Made by a program: the position numbers and the translations under genes
Notes under the pieces: model-generated
What the model saw: the letters and a program-made list of their open reading frames with translations, nothing else
The model's database searches: none
Told to the model about the DNA's origin: nothing
From: CAZPUS01 sp964589825
GTDB lineage: Bacteria > Fibrobacterota > Chitinivibrionia > Chitinivibrionales > WJKA01
Direction of reading: 5' to 3'
Assembly: GCA_964589825.1 (NCBI GenBank)
Contig: CAZPUS010000065.1
Span: forward strand, 1-9,571
Length of the DNA stretch: 9,571 nt
In this document: positions 1 to 7,384 of the stretch, one piece after another
Layout of the letters: the number at the start of each line of letters is the position of its first letter
Position numbering within the stretch: the stretch's first letter is position 1

Positions 1-284
1 CTATCGAGTACGGTAGCTCCTCGAAGAAACGATCCAACCGGATACCGCAAAACCCCATCTTCACCATGGCGGGTGACGGGACCATACGCTGCCTGCATGG
101 TTCGGGCACCCTCATTTCAGCAACGCTGTATACTCTGGACGGGAGACGTTTGAAGGTATTTCACACCGACCGAATGAAGGCCGACGGGACGCTTGGACGT
201 GTGACAACCAGCGGTGCATACCTTCTTACCTGGACCACCCGCCAAGGCAGTCAAAACCGTGTTTTTATCGTAGGAGCTGAATAA
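1..284 (+). CDS. C-terminal end of an exported protein with a T9SS-like sorting tail (5' partial)
   Basis: The reading frame is open from base 3, so the Met at 66 is probably internal and the gene starts outside the window. About 93 residues are visible. They carry a compact beta-rich C-terminal module: a strand with LYTLDGRRLKVF, then SGAYLLTW, then a final strand NRVFIVGAE. The order (LY-x-L-x-GR, G-x-Y-L-L, R-x-F-I-V at the extreme C-terminus) matches the layout of type A Por/T9SS sorting domains, which direct proteins across the outer membrane and are usually cleaved there. The catalytic or binding part of the protein lies upstream and cannot be named. The gene is on the strand opposite to the other complete genes here and is followed by a likely terminator, so it belongs to a separate transcription unit. 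The assignment rests on motif layout, not on an alignment. Confidence 0.75.
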   Translation, partial: IEYGSSSKKRSNRIPQNPIFTMAGDGTIRCLHGSGTLISATLYTLDGRRLKVFHTDRMKADGTLGRVTTSGAYLLTWTTRQGSQNRVFIVGAE

Positions 285-292
285 TCCCGCAG

Positions 293-328
293 GGAGCGAT
301 CAGTTTGCTCGTCATGCTCCGCTTTTTT
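293..328 (+). terminator. Probable Rho-independent terminator after the exported-protein gene
   Basis: Nine bases after the TAA at 282-284, GGAGC (293-297) can pair with GCTCC (316-320), and the stem is followed by GCTTTTTT (321-328). The stem is short and the 18-nt loop long, though extra inner pairing (GAGCGA with TCGTCATGCTC, bulged) is possible. Position straight after a stop codon and the T-run support it; stem length is the weak point. Confidence 0.45.
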
Positions 329-436
329 GGATAATGTTTTTTTTCGCCTCGCCACACCACAAAACCGGCATAGGAGTGAGTAAGAAAAGGGGAGAGTATA
401 TAGTTTCGTGTCGAGAGTGTCTTCAGTTGAATACTA

Positions 437-1141
437 TTACATCGCTGTCCGCCTTTCCTTCAGGATATCGCTGTTGTCCTGCGACAATCGCTCGAGATGA
501 AAACGTAGTGCTTTGAATTGTTGCTCTCCAAAAAAGTCTACGAACTGATGTACTGTTTCACTGCGGCGGTTCTCACCAACCCAGATAACTTCACCACGCC
601 CCAGATCATAGAAAAGCGTCAGGTAGACGTGTCCTTTCCGTATTGCGACTTCATCGATTCCCAACACATTTACCCGGGAAATATCTTTGCTCTTTCGAGC
701 AGATTCTACCGCCCCATTCAGGACCTTTGATAAGGTGTACCAGGATATCCGGTAGCTCTTCTGTACATCTGAAAGCGACATGACTACACATCCATTAAGT
801 ATCTGCTGTGCAAAGGAATGGGTAATTCGCATAAATACGTGCGCCCACGGTATCGTTATTTGGCTGACACAACCACACTGTGCACACCTGACTCGCGGCA
901 CATCGGCTTTTAGTACTGTCATAAATTCACATAAATCCTTGTGACGCCATATCCTTGATTTATTATCGTGGATATGCTTGTATTCGCTGCTACCGCATTT
1001 TTTACAATGAAAATGCAAAGGAGTCGTGTACTGCAGTGTCACATACACCGTTTCTTCTTCGGTATCAAGATCAACATCGCAAATGTGCCAGCTGGAATCT
1101 TTCAATCCAAGTACAACAGAAAGCAGACTCTTTGTATCCAT
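437..1141 (-). pseudogene. ISL3-family transposase, 3'-truncated and frameshifted
   Basis: The 234-codon frame encodes the N-terminal half of an ISL3-type transposase; intact members are roughly 400 residues or more. The N-terminus has a zinc-ribbon-like pair C46-x2-C49 and C86-x2-C89, followed by a helical DNA-binding region (about 105-150). The start of the DDE catalytic domain, VLGIDEVAIRKGHVYLT, places the first catalytic Asp at D163. The second Asp and final Glu are absent. After QQFKALRF the frame goes off-family. The next frame reads FISSD, resembling the family's CSDMW segment, and the third frame reads QRYPEGKADSDVIVF, resembling the stretch before the DRFH motif. Decay by indels is therefore more likely than a natural short protein. 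The start at 1141 is supported by AAGGAGCG eight bases upstream. The product should be unable to transpose. Confidence 0.85.
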
Positions 1142-1216
1142 CTTAACGCGCTCCTTTTTTAGGGTGATTGCTATTAAGATGGAATATACATTTTCAAAAA
1201 GAGAAAAAACCTTTAT

Positions 1217-1238
1217 CCACTCAAATCAGTGGAGAACC
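1217..1238 (-). repeat. Putative left terminal repeat of the ISL3 remnant
   Basis: On the plus strand the stretch contains CCACT-CAAATC-AGTGG (1217-1232), a short perfect dyad, followed by AGAACC. Read outward-in on the minus strand it begins GGTTCT, like ISL3-family ends. It lies about 75-97 bp upstream of the transposase start codon, where the terminal repeat is expected. Confidence 0.5.
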
Positions 1239-1354
1239 AGAATATGTTAATGCCTGTTTAAAAAACTCAACCACAAACGAATCAATCGCCAAATGCGGAT
1301 ATGTTCTTTATGGAAAAATGGCTGCGCGGAAAAGACGCGTTACACACATCCGAT

Positions 1355-2812
1355 TTACTCGGTCACATCCAATCGGTACCGAGAATGCACTGCGCCGTTT
1401 TGCAATGACAACACCATTACTCCCGCGGGCACATATTCGACCCGGAACACTGCCGAAGCACGGGAATCATCATGAGAAACCGTCAAAGAAGCGATCTGTC
1501 GCCCCCTGAGAGAAAACAACCGTGCAGAATAATTACCTGCTATAAGGTTGCGCAATGTGATAGAAAGCTGTCCTTTTTTAATGCAATGAGATACCGTAAC
1601 ATTCGATCTTGGTGAAATGTGTCGAGTATTAAGAGCCGACGTCATACAATCAGGACAATTCGATCTGTATCCGAATATATAGCTATTATCCAAAAAAGAA
1701 TGGTGAATAATATCAAAATCGCCGTCATTATCAAAATCACCCAATGCACACCCCAGGTGTGGCTGGTAATCAGATCTCCCTACTAAACGCGCATTGAAAT
1801 TACCGGAACCATCATTTTCATAAATATATGTGTCATACCCGTCACCGTCTTTATCCTGACCTTCTGCCACTACAGCATCGATATCGCCGTCGTGGTCAAT
1901 ATCCGCCACCGATAAATTCCCGCCGAATTTATGAGTACCGATAACCGTCTTGTTCCATGAACCGTTTTTAAGCCAGAAAATATCCGCCATACAGTTATAG
2001 CATTCAGGCGCGACTATAATATCTTTTTTACCGTCACCATCTATATCCGCTATTTCAACGCGGTCAAGCTCACCTGTAGAGACATCCGCCAAATCATGTT
2101 TCTCCCATGATGACGCGTTTAGCACATTATCCACTCCCGGATTTTCTAACCAAAATACGGCACCCTTCCCCCCTGCGATATCCAAAGCCCCATCACCATT
2201 TATGTCTCCTACAGCAACTCCTATGCTGTTAGTATTATCGATACGTACCATAGTCCAGTTTTCTGAGGCCGGATTATCAGGTATATAAAGGAATTCAACA
2301 TTACCGGTGTTTCCCATATCGGAAACCACTATTTCCTTCTTTCCGCCCGGCACAATATCACCACAGGCATATCCTTGCGACCCTCCCGAATGAGACGATG
2401 GTGCTCCGTCATACACCTTGGTTTCCCCCCATTCAGAACCATCGGTCTGTTGAGCCTCTGCCCAGTAAAACGCGTCGCCGCTTTTTACCCCGACAATATC
2501 ACCATATTCATCCCCGTCAACATCTACAAGTGCCATTGCATCAAGATCGTTTGGCGAATATTGTGTGGCCTCCCATGAATTTTCACCAAATTCCCCCCCT
2601 GGATTGGTATACAAATAATTGCCCGCAACAATGTCCAGCTTTCCATCACCGGTCAGATCACCGACATGCAACCCGAATTTACGACCATCCGATTTATCGC
2701 TATCAATGGTCTGTTTGTCCCATGACCATGTGGAAAGATCGCTGGCAGATAACCCGGTACACAGGATTATACTTAGTATACCGCTATAGAGCAACAAACC
2801 TGATTTCATCAT
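1355..2812 (-). CDS. Secreted seven-motif FG-GAP/VCBS beta-propeller protein B with C-terminal sorting tail
   Basis: A 485-residue exported protein. The start at 2812 (MMKSGLLLYSGILSIILC) is preferred over the upstream in-frame ATG at 2854, because AAGGAGC sits five bases before it and the signal peptide begins there; cleavage is likely near residue 24. Seven calcium-loop motifs of the D-x-[DN]-x-DG-x-x-D type lie at about residues 52, 97, 152, 203, 256, 304 and 359, spaced 45-55 residues, as expected for one blade each of a seven-bladed propeller. The third, DIVPGGKKE, is degenerate. Several blades carry a second W-x-ENP...W-x-KH motif. Residues 415-485 form a sorting-like tail (ARLFSLRGRQIASL ... 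PAGVMVLSL ... SRYRLDVTE). Such propellers bind Ca2+ and commonly serve in surface adhesion or ligand binding; the ligand is unknown. The gene follows propeller A by 25 bp, so co-transcription is likely. Its blade order and details match propeller C better than A. Confidence 0.88.
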   Translation of the reverse strand: MMKSGLLLYSGILSIILCTGLSASDLSTWSWDKQTIDSDKSDGRKFGLHVGDLTGDGKLDIVAGNYLYTNPGGEFGENSWEATQYSPNDLDAMALVDVDGDEYGDIVGVKSGDAFYWAEAQQTDGSEWGETKVYDGAPSSHSGGSQGYACGDIVPGGKKEIVVSDMGNTGNVEFLYIPDNPASENWTMVRIDNTNSIGVAVGDINGDGALDIAGGKGAVFWLENPGVDNVLNASSWEKHDLADVSTGELDRVEIADIDGDGKKDIIVAPECYNCMADIFWLKNGSWNKTVIGTHKFGGNLSVADIDHDGDIDAVVAEGQDKDGDGYDTYIYENDGSGNFNARLVGRSDYQPHLGCALGDFDNDGDFDIIHHSFLDNSYIFGYRSNCPDCMTSALNTRHISPRSNVTVSHCIKKGQLSITLRNLIAGNYSARLFSLRGRQIASLTVSHDDSRASAVFRVEYVPAGVMVLSLQNGAVHSRYRLDVTE

Positions 2813-2837
2813 ACAAGCTCCTTTTCTTAATGTAATA

Positions 2838-4199
2838 TCATTTATAAGGAACAAAATTTTGCAGGGAACGCCCCATACAATTATATAGGGTCATGGCATC
2901 GTCACCATTTCTATTAAAAATAAATACTCCGTGATCTCTTTCATGCATATAAAATACTTTCCTTTTTACCTGTATCGAAAAACGCTGGTTGTCCCGACGC
3001 GGGCATCTCTTCATGCGTCCGCCATTTTTTATGCCTACGGGATCCTTGGTGTTCTCCCAAAACTCTCCCTGCACACCGCTGTGGTAATCAGCATTCAGTA
3101 TATCAAGATCCCCGTCACTTCCGACATCTACAAGGTTGGCTTGCCAGACACCATCCTCAGTATGCCACTTTAAAGAATCCCACACAGATCCATCTCCATT
3201 GCGGTTATAGAGAATGGTTATTCGCTTTCCCCATGGTTCATCATGATACGCGGTTGTCCCTAACAAAATATCCGTCGTTCCATCAGCATCAATATCCCCA
3301 ACCTCTAATGTATGGAAATTAGGGTCTGAACGTGAATACAACATGTGCGGTGTCCACTCTCCGTTTTTCGGGTCAGATGGAGCTTCATACCAGAGTGTTT
3401 TATTACCACCGAATTCAGCAGGAGCAACAACAACATCGAGCTTTTCATCTCCACTTATATCACCAATTGCCACTCTCATTTTTCCATGATGGTCCCCACC
3501 AAAATCATGGCGATGCCACGTGTCGTGTATCGGATCGGCAGGACATTCAAACCACGACCAGCCATCAGAAATGTCGAGATCGCCATCACCGTCTATATCT
3601 CCAAGCACCGTCCCCTCTATGCTGTTCGGCGTATCAAACGTAACCACATCAAAATCAACATCGTTGTCGCTTTCCTTTTGAAAATAGACCCAGAATGTCG
3701 CTTCCCGGTCCCGTTCTACCGCGTCTATTCTTCCATCTCCATTGATATCTCCTACGGTAAAATCGTGTGAGCCCCCTGCCATACTTGTACCGTGCGATCC
3801 AAAACTATGCTTGGTCCAGGAATCGGAGGAAGGATATTTGCCATCGGGTAACAGCGGATTTTCCCACCAGGTAATTCCATCCCCTGACGTGAGAATATCC
3901 ATGTCCCCGTCATTATCAATGTCTGCAGAATGAATTTCATACCCAACAGCGGCATTTTGATCCACCATATGCCTCTGCGCAGGCGTTGAACAATCTGACC
4001 ACCACACATTGCCACTACCACCTCCGACAATATCGTTGCTGCCGTCTCCGTTGATGTCTGCCGCATCGTACACCCCATAATGAACGCTGTTCTCCAATAC
4101 TGTCAGTTCAAAATCGGCGGTATCCTCTGCACGAACCACACCGAACAAAACGCAACACATCATTATTGCTCCTATCGTGAGGCCACCTATTATTCTCAT
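2838..4199 (-). CDS. Secreted seven-motif FG-GAP/VCBS beta-propeller protein A with a cut-short tail
   Basis: A 453-residue exported protein. AAGGGAG lies about seven bases before the ATG at 4199, and the N-terminus MRIIGGLTIGAIMMCCVLF...VRA is a signal peptide (cleavage near 24). Seven Asp-rich loops occur at about residues 48 (DINGDGSND), 93 (DIDNDGDMD), 151, 201, 247 (DISGDEKLD), 302 and 358, giving a complete seven-bladed Ca2+-binding propeller by count. Between them recur W-W/Y-E-N/A-P ... W-x-x-H motifs (WWENPLLP, WFECPADP, WYEAPSDP). The C-terminal region (about 405-453) starts like a sorting tail, FSIQVKRKVFYM...DDAMTLYNCMGRSLQNF, but stops at VPYK. It lacks the G-x-Y-x-L and final R-x-x-x-V strands seen in propeller B and in the partial gene at 1-284. 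It is the first gene of an A-B operon. Function is probably extracellular binding or adhesion, ligand unknown. Confidence 0.88.
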   Translation of the reverse strand: MRIIGGLTIGAIMMCCVLFGVVRAEDTADFELTVLENSVHYGVYDAADINGDGSNDIVGGGSGNVWWSDCSTPAQRHMVDQNAAVGYEIHSADIDNDGDMDILTSGDGITWWENPLLPDGKYPSSDSWTKHSFGSHGTSMAGGSHDFTVGDINGDGRIDAVERDREATFWVYFQKESDNDVDFDVVTFDTPNSIEGTVLGDIDGDGDLDISDGWSWFECPADPIHDTWHRHDFGGDHHGKMRVAIGDISGDEKLDVVVAPAEFGGNKTLWYEAPSDPKNGEWTPHMLYSRSDPNFHTLEVGDIDADGTTDILLGTTAYHDEPWGKRITILYNRNGDGSVWDSLKWHTEDGVWQANLVDVGSDGDLDILNADYHSGVQGEFWENTKDPVGIKNGGRMKRCPRRDNQRFSIQVKRKVFYMHERDHGVFIFNRNGDDAMTLYNCMGRSLQNFVPYK

Positions 4200-4314
4200 A
4201 ATTATCTCCCTTGGAAAAAACCTGGATAATTCAATTTATTCGTCCCTAACATTTTTTATGAAATAGCGTGTTATGCCACTTGTCACACCAGTATACATGA
4301 ATACAAAATTCTGT

Positions 4315-4332
4315 GGCATGCACTATCATGCC
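4315..4332. repeat. GGCATG/CATGCC inverted repeat upstream of propeller A
   Basis: GGCATG (4315-4320) and CATGCC (4327-4332) form a perfect 6-bp dyad around a six-base loop. A further copy of the arm, ATGCCAC (4273-4279), is the inverse of GTGGCAT (4313-4319), so two alternative pairings are possible in the leader of the propeller A transcript. This could be a regulator site or a leader hairpin; no function can be read from sequence. Confidence 0.4.
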
Positions 4333-4385
4333 CCCAGCTTACTACCTAAAATATAATTAAGGAATTGCAGAATTGGCTTATTTAT

Positions 4386-4415
4386 TATATATAAGCATAA
4401 TCTTATATCTGTCAT
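4386..4415 (-). promoter_or_regulatory. Candidate sigma70-type promoter for the propeller A-B operon
   Basis: On the minus strand ATGACA (4410-4415) resembles a -35 box. It is followed after 18 bases by TATATA (4386-4391) and a run to TATAAT (4384-4389, spacer 20). The region is AT-rich and its -35 overlaps the edge of the 13-bp tandem repeat. It would give a leader of about 180 nt to the ATG at 4199. Several overlapping TATA-like hexamers make the exact -10 uncertain. Confidence 0.4.
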
Positions 4416-4441
4416 ATGTGTCAGTTATATGTGTCAGTTAT
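4414..4441. repeat. Perfect 13-bp tandem duplication (TATGTGTCAGTTA x2)
   Basis: TATGTGTCAGTTA occurs at 4415-4427 and again immediately at 4428-4440, with one matching base on each side. On the minus strand this places TGACACATA twice directly upstream of, and touching, the candidate -35 ATGACA. Two same-face boxes about 13 bp apart could be regulator half-sites, or a simple slippage duplication. Confidence 0.7.
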
Positions 4442-4736
4442 GCGCATTGCAATGTGTGTACCTGCTCCGCCGCATGGGCGCACGCAACCAATGGGTGAAC
4501 CGTGAATTTGTTATAGTTGAGAAACGCTTTAAAAACAAACTATCACCCTTATGCTGCAATAATTACACATAAACTGAGCGATTGTTTTGAGGAAAGCGTG
4601 CAGTGAGCCGTGCTGTTATTACGTTCTCGGAAATGATGGATCAACCGTGTGGTTGGCTCATTATTTGCGGGGATGTGAGAGCAGTAAGGATAGTACCAGA
4701 TTTCGTGAACAAAATCTCTCCGTTCGGGTCACCGCA

Positions 4737-4767
4737 AAGCCGGGTAGAAATAGCCTCCGCCCGGCTT
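4737..4767 (-). terminator. Hairpin downstream of the hydrolase gene, possible terminator
   Basis: AAGCCGGG (4737-4744) and CCCGGCTT (4760-4767) form a perfect 8-bp GC-rich stem with a 15-nt loop, about 120 bp past the hydrolase stop codon. On the minus strand the stem is followed only by TGCGG, with no real T-run, so it would be a weak intrinsic terminator or an mRNA 3'-end stabiliser for the barrel-hydrolase transcript. Confidence 0.4.
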
Positions 4768-4889
4768 CACACTGCCATTATGTGCGTTGCCTTAATTGAG
4801 CACTCAGGTAAGGCTGATTACAAGAAAACAAACTGGCACTACCACGTACGCGCTGTCTTGAGGATTGTAAAAAAGAGAAGCAACGATCC

Positions 4890-5672
4890 TTATTTTTCGT
4901 GCGTAAGAAGCCAATCATAGAGCTGATTGAATCTGTTTGACCAACACTGATGATGGTCACCGCCATCAGGCCGTACATAGGTAACATCCCCACCACAATC
5001 TTTAAGCGCCTTTACCATCTTGTCCGAGTTGCCTACCGGCATTACTTCGTCTTCTTCGCAATGATATACCCATACCGGAACGTCTTTAATTGCACACACG
5101 TTGTCCGGGTCGCCTTCACCGCATAACGGCGCAATCGCAGCAAATCGGTCAGGATACATTATCGACATCTTCCATGTTGCGTAGCCTCCCATGCTTGCCC
5201 CTACACAATAAATCCTGTTTGAGTCAACCGCATAGCGTTCAATAATATGATCTAACAGTTTGTTGCAATATTTTAAAAAATCCGTATTGTACCACTTCCC
5301 TCTGTCAAGCGAATATGGTATAGAAAAACCCTTGGGACCGGGAAGTTGCGGGGAAACCACAATAAATGGAAAATCGCCGCGTTTATCACCTTCTAGTTGT
5401 TTGTTAAGACAACAATATGTAAGATCGGTTGCATCAGTACCTTTTTGTCCAGCACCGTGAAAGTAAAGGATAAGCGGATAATCTTTAGCCGAGTTAGCAT
5501 ACTCTTTCGGAACATACATCAAGTAACGAAGCCAATTGTACATATAAGCATTCTGCTGTGTTTCCACGAATCCACGCGAGTTTTCCGGTACTTTTTCTCG
5601 TATTTTATCTGCACTCGTAGAATGAACTACTACGCATATTATTGTAGCAACGATTGGCAACAATTTCTTCAT
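4890..5672 (-). CDS. Secreted alpha/beta-hydrolase, COG4099-type esterase/predicted peptidase
   Basis: A 260-residue exported serine hydrolase. AAGGAGG lies eight bases before the ATG at 5672, and MKKLLPIVATIICVVVHSTSA is a signal peptide. The mature protein is a single alpha/beta-hydrolase domain. FHGAGQKG (72-78) is the oxyanion-hole region, FPFIVVSPQLP (101-111) follows, and GASMGGYATW carries the nucleophile S160. FAAIAPLCGEGD is typical of this family, the acid is probably D208 in HCEEDEVMPV, and the catalytic His is probably H241 in GGDHHQCW, so the triad looks complete. Relatives act as secreted carboxyl esterases or PHB-depolymerase-like enzymes, often near polysaccharide-degradation genes; the substrate here is not known. 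The gene has at least nine cysteines (87, 88, 136, 156, 184, 193, 205, 226, 243), many for this size, suggesting disulfides in the exported enzyme. It lies 41 bp after the barrel gene and is probably co-transcribed with it. Confidence 0.9.
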   Translation of the reverse strand: MKKLLPIVATIICVVVHSTSADKIREKVPENSRGFVETQQNAYMYNWLRYLMYVPKEYANSAKDYPLILYFHGAGQKGTDATDLTYCCLNKQLEGDKRGDFPFIVVSPQLPGPKGFSIPYSLDRGKWYNTDFLKYCNKLLDHIIERYAVDSNRIYCVGASMGGYATWKMSIMYPDRFAAIAPLCGEGDPDNVCAIKDVPVWVYHCEEDEVMPVGNSDKMVKALKDCGGDVTYVRPDGGDHHQCWSNRFNQLYDWLLTHEK

Positions 5673-5713
5673 CTAAACACCCTCCTTCTTAAATCGTCGT
5701 TAATAAATAAAAG

Positions 5714-7291
5714 TTACAGCAACACCATAAGCCTGAGTTTCCAGTTCCAGTCTACGGGGGCAGAGTTGGCCTCATCATATGTGGGGAAATACCCCGAACC
5801 CGAGGTCCGGAAATGATCATTTGCGATCTGCCCGGAAACAACAAAATGATTCTTGATTACTTTTCGTGCATACACCGACCATTTTATGTCATCACGATGA
5901 GGGGAAAAAGTCGATATGCTTTCTCCGGCCTCGGGAGAGTATACCGTATATTCGGAGGTTGGACGTGGTGCGGCGGACATTCTTTCGTTAAGGTATTTAT
6001 AATCACCCCGGTATGGTGATTTATAATACTCGATTTCATACGCCATGACGTCCAGACCCATATCTATTCCAAAAAATTTATTCACAAGAAAGGTGGTGAT
6101 GCCGGTAACCGGCCACAAAATCGCCGCACTTACCGAAGACGGCGGATTTATCTTTTCACCGAAAATGTTCATATCGTCATTTTGTTCTGATATAAGATCA
6201 AGGATATTGAACAGGGTAAGAGATCCATACGATATAAGCGGGTGACTCGGCATGTTGAACCCGACCATAACCGGTATACGTTCACTTATATCGTCGTAGT
6301 AGTGCTTTTGTCCGTGGACACCAAGAATTGCAGCCTCAGAGTAGATGCGTAGGTCCTCTTTTTTGAAAAAACGGGTCTCCGGCATAAATTTTTTCGGATC
6401 GAACATAAGCCGACCGCTGATCTTTATCCCCTGATGATCCAGGTAGGTAGTATCATAGAGTGCGTCTCCTTCTGAATCCCGAAGCGTATCGCCGCTGTTG
6501 TCGTAACGAGGCTCAAAGATAAGATGAACATTTTCGTCGTTTGAAGGATCGTCACCACTGCTCTGCAGCACTCTCCCGGGATACTTGGTAAGCTCTTCCT
6601 CTATAGGAAGGATATGATAATAATTGACACCCGCACCGACTTCGGCAAATCCACCCATGTTATACGAACTCATAGCGGCCAAGGATATATCATAAAAAGG
6701 CTTGAGCTCGGTTTCACTGATTGCGTAAAGATCGAGTTTAAGGCTGTCGATTCTTGCATGTGTGCGCACGCCTGCTATTTTTATGTCATTGACCTTTTCA
6801 AATCCACCAAAAAGATAGCCGGGATACACAGGCCCCCGGAGAAGATATTCACCCAGATTTTTCACATATGGATTGGTACGAACCGGGAAATAGCCGATAT
6901 CGATCGCGAAAAAGGGGTTGTCAAAGGTACCTATCGAATACGAAGTAACCGCTTTGGAAAGCACGACCAGCGACATTCTGTTTACCTGGTAGGCATCGGA
7001 AAGTCTGCTTCGTGCGGGGAAATACAGCATCGCCCCGGTTTCTACATCAGCCGTCCAGTTTTCGTTTATATCCGCATGCACGTTCATTAATCCCAATATC
7101 CAAAACAGCGGTGTCCCTGAATACCTGTGGTCATTGGACACATCGGATGACTTTGGTATGGATCCGTACTCCAGAACACCCACCCCGCTGACACTCAGCT
7201 TCGAATCAGCGAAGTTTCGTGCGTACAGGGTTGTGGCAAAGGCCAGAAGGATACACAAAAAAAGACTCGCTTTAACTGGGGAAAAATGCAC
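5714..7291 (-). CDS. Outer-membrane beta-barrel protein, family not recognised
   Basis: A 525-residue protein starting at a GTG (7291), preceded by AGGAGA at a spacing of six; the nearby ATG inside GGAGATG is in another frame. MHFSPVKASLFLCILLAFATTLYA is a signal peptide with cleavage near residue 24. The mature part has no long hydrophobic helix. It has many short amphipathic aromatic-rich stretches with turns, for example SYSIGTFDNPFFAIDIGYFPVR, GGFAEVGAGVNYYHI, KISGRLMFDP, DDIKWSVYARKVI and NHFVVSGQIANDHF, ending in a strand-like WNWKLRLMVLL. This is the profile of a large outer-membrane beta-barrel, perhaps a porin-like or substrate-uptake protein. I recognise no named family. The last residue is Leu rather than the classical Phe. 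It heads the barrel-hydrolase pair and has its own good promoter, so a role linked to the hydrolase's product or its anchoring is possible but inferred. Confidence 0.8.
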   Translation of the reverse strand: MHFSPVKASLFLCILLAFATTLYARNFADSKLSVSGVGVLEYGSIPKSSDVSNDHRYSGTPLFWILGLMNVHADINENWTADVETGAMLYFPARSRLSDAYQVNRMSLVVLSKAVTSYSIGTFDNPFFAIDIGYFPVRTNPYVKNLGEYLLRGPVYPGYLFGGFEKVNDIKIAGVRTHARIDSLKLDLYAISETELKPFYDISLAAMSSYNMGGFAEVGAGVNYYHILPIEEELTKYPGRVLQSSGDDPSNDENVHLIFEPRYDNSGDTLRDSEGDALYDTTYLDHQGIKISGRLMFDPKKFMPETRFFKKEDLRIYSEAAILGVHGQKHYYDDISERIPVMVGFNMPSHPLISYGSLTLFNILDLISEQNDDMNIFGEKINPPSSVSAAILWPVTGITTFLVNKFFGIDMGLDVMAYEIEYYKSPYRGDYKYLNERMSAAPRPTSEYTVYSPEAGESISTFSPHRDDIKWSVYARKVIKNHFVVSGQIANDHFRTSGSGYFPTYDEANSAPVDWNWKLRLMVLL

Positions 7292-7355
7292 AATTCATCT
7301 CCTTTTAAAAATCGGAAAAAACTATCCTTTAGTGATATACGATATTTTAATACCA

Positions 7356-7384
7356 AATATAATATATATATTCATTATAGTCAA
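7356..7384 (-). promoter_or_regulatory. Sigma70-type promoter for the barrel-hydrolase operon
   Basis: On the minus strand TTGACT (7379-7384) is followed after exactly 17 bases by TATATT (7356-7361), each matching the consensus at five of six positions, within an AT-rich segment. Transcription would begin near 7349, leaving a leader of about 58 nt that ends in the AGGAGA of the barrel gene. This is the best promoter-like sequence in the window. Confidence 0.6.

Larger units (their letters stand above)
437..1238 (-). mobile_element. Remnant of an ISL3-family insertion sequence
   Basis: The element comprises the broken transposase and about 97 bp of upstream sequence ending in a terminal-repeat-like stretch (1217-1238; on the minus strand it starts GGTTCTCCACTGATTTGAG). 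GGTTCT-type termini followed by an upstream leader are usual for ISL3 elements. No matching second terminus is visible between the decayed coding end and the tail gene at 284, so the transposase-distal half appears deleted. The outer edge at 1238 is inferred from the terminus-like sequence; no target-site duplication can be shown. Confidence 0.65.
4200..4889. other. 690-bp gene-poor spacer between the hydrolase and propeller A genes
   Basis: No convincing gene is seen. The part next to propeller A (about 4200-4450) is AT-rich and holds a promoter-like pair, a 13-bp tandem repeat and short dyads. The part next to the hydrolase (about 4590-4889) is more mixed in base composition and has one good hairpin at 4737-4767. 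A plus-strand frame from a GTG at 4603, preceded by GAGGAAAG, runs about 105 codons. It overlaps the hydrolase gene tail-to-tail and resembles no family I know, so I do not call it. Confidence 0.6.

Noticed and set aside
2810..2854. Upstream in-frame ATG at 2854 as the start of propeller B
   Set aside because: It would add 14 residues before the signal peptide and overlap the end of propeller A. The AAGGAGC five bases before 2812 fits the later start.
2398..3770. Long plus-strand open frames opposite the propeller genes (for example 2398-2835 and 3345-3770)
   Set aside because: They are antisense to the repeated acidic codons of propellers A and B, and have low-complexity His/Arg/Ile-rich translations, no signal or domain and no ribosome-binding sites.
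4603..4920. Plus-strand GTG-start frame of about 105 codons with GAGGAAAG upstream
   Set aside because: The ribosome-binding site is tempting, but the protein resembles nothing I know, the frame contains the GC hairpin at 4737-4767, and its end overlaps the hydrolase gene.
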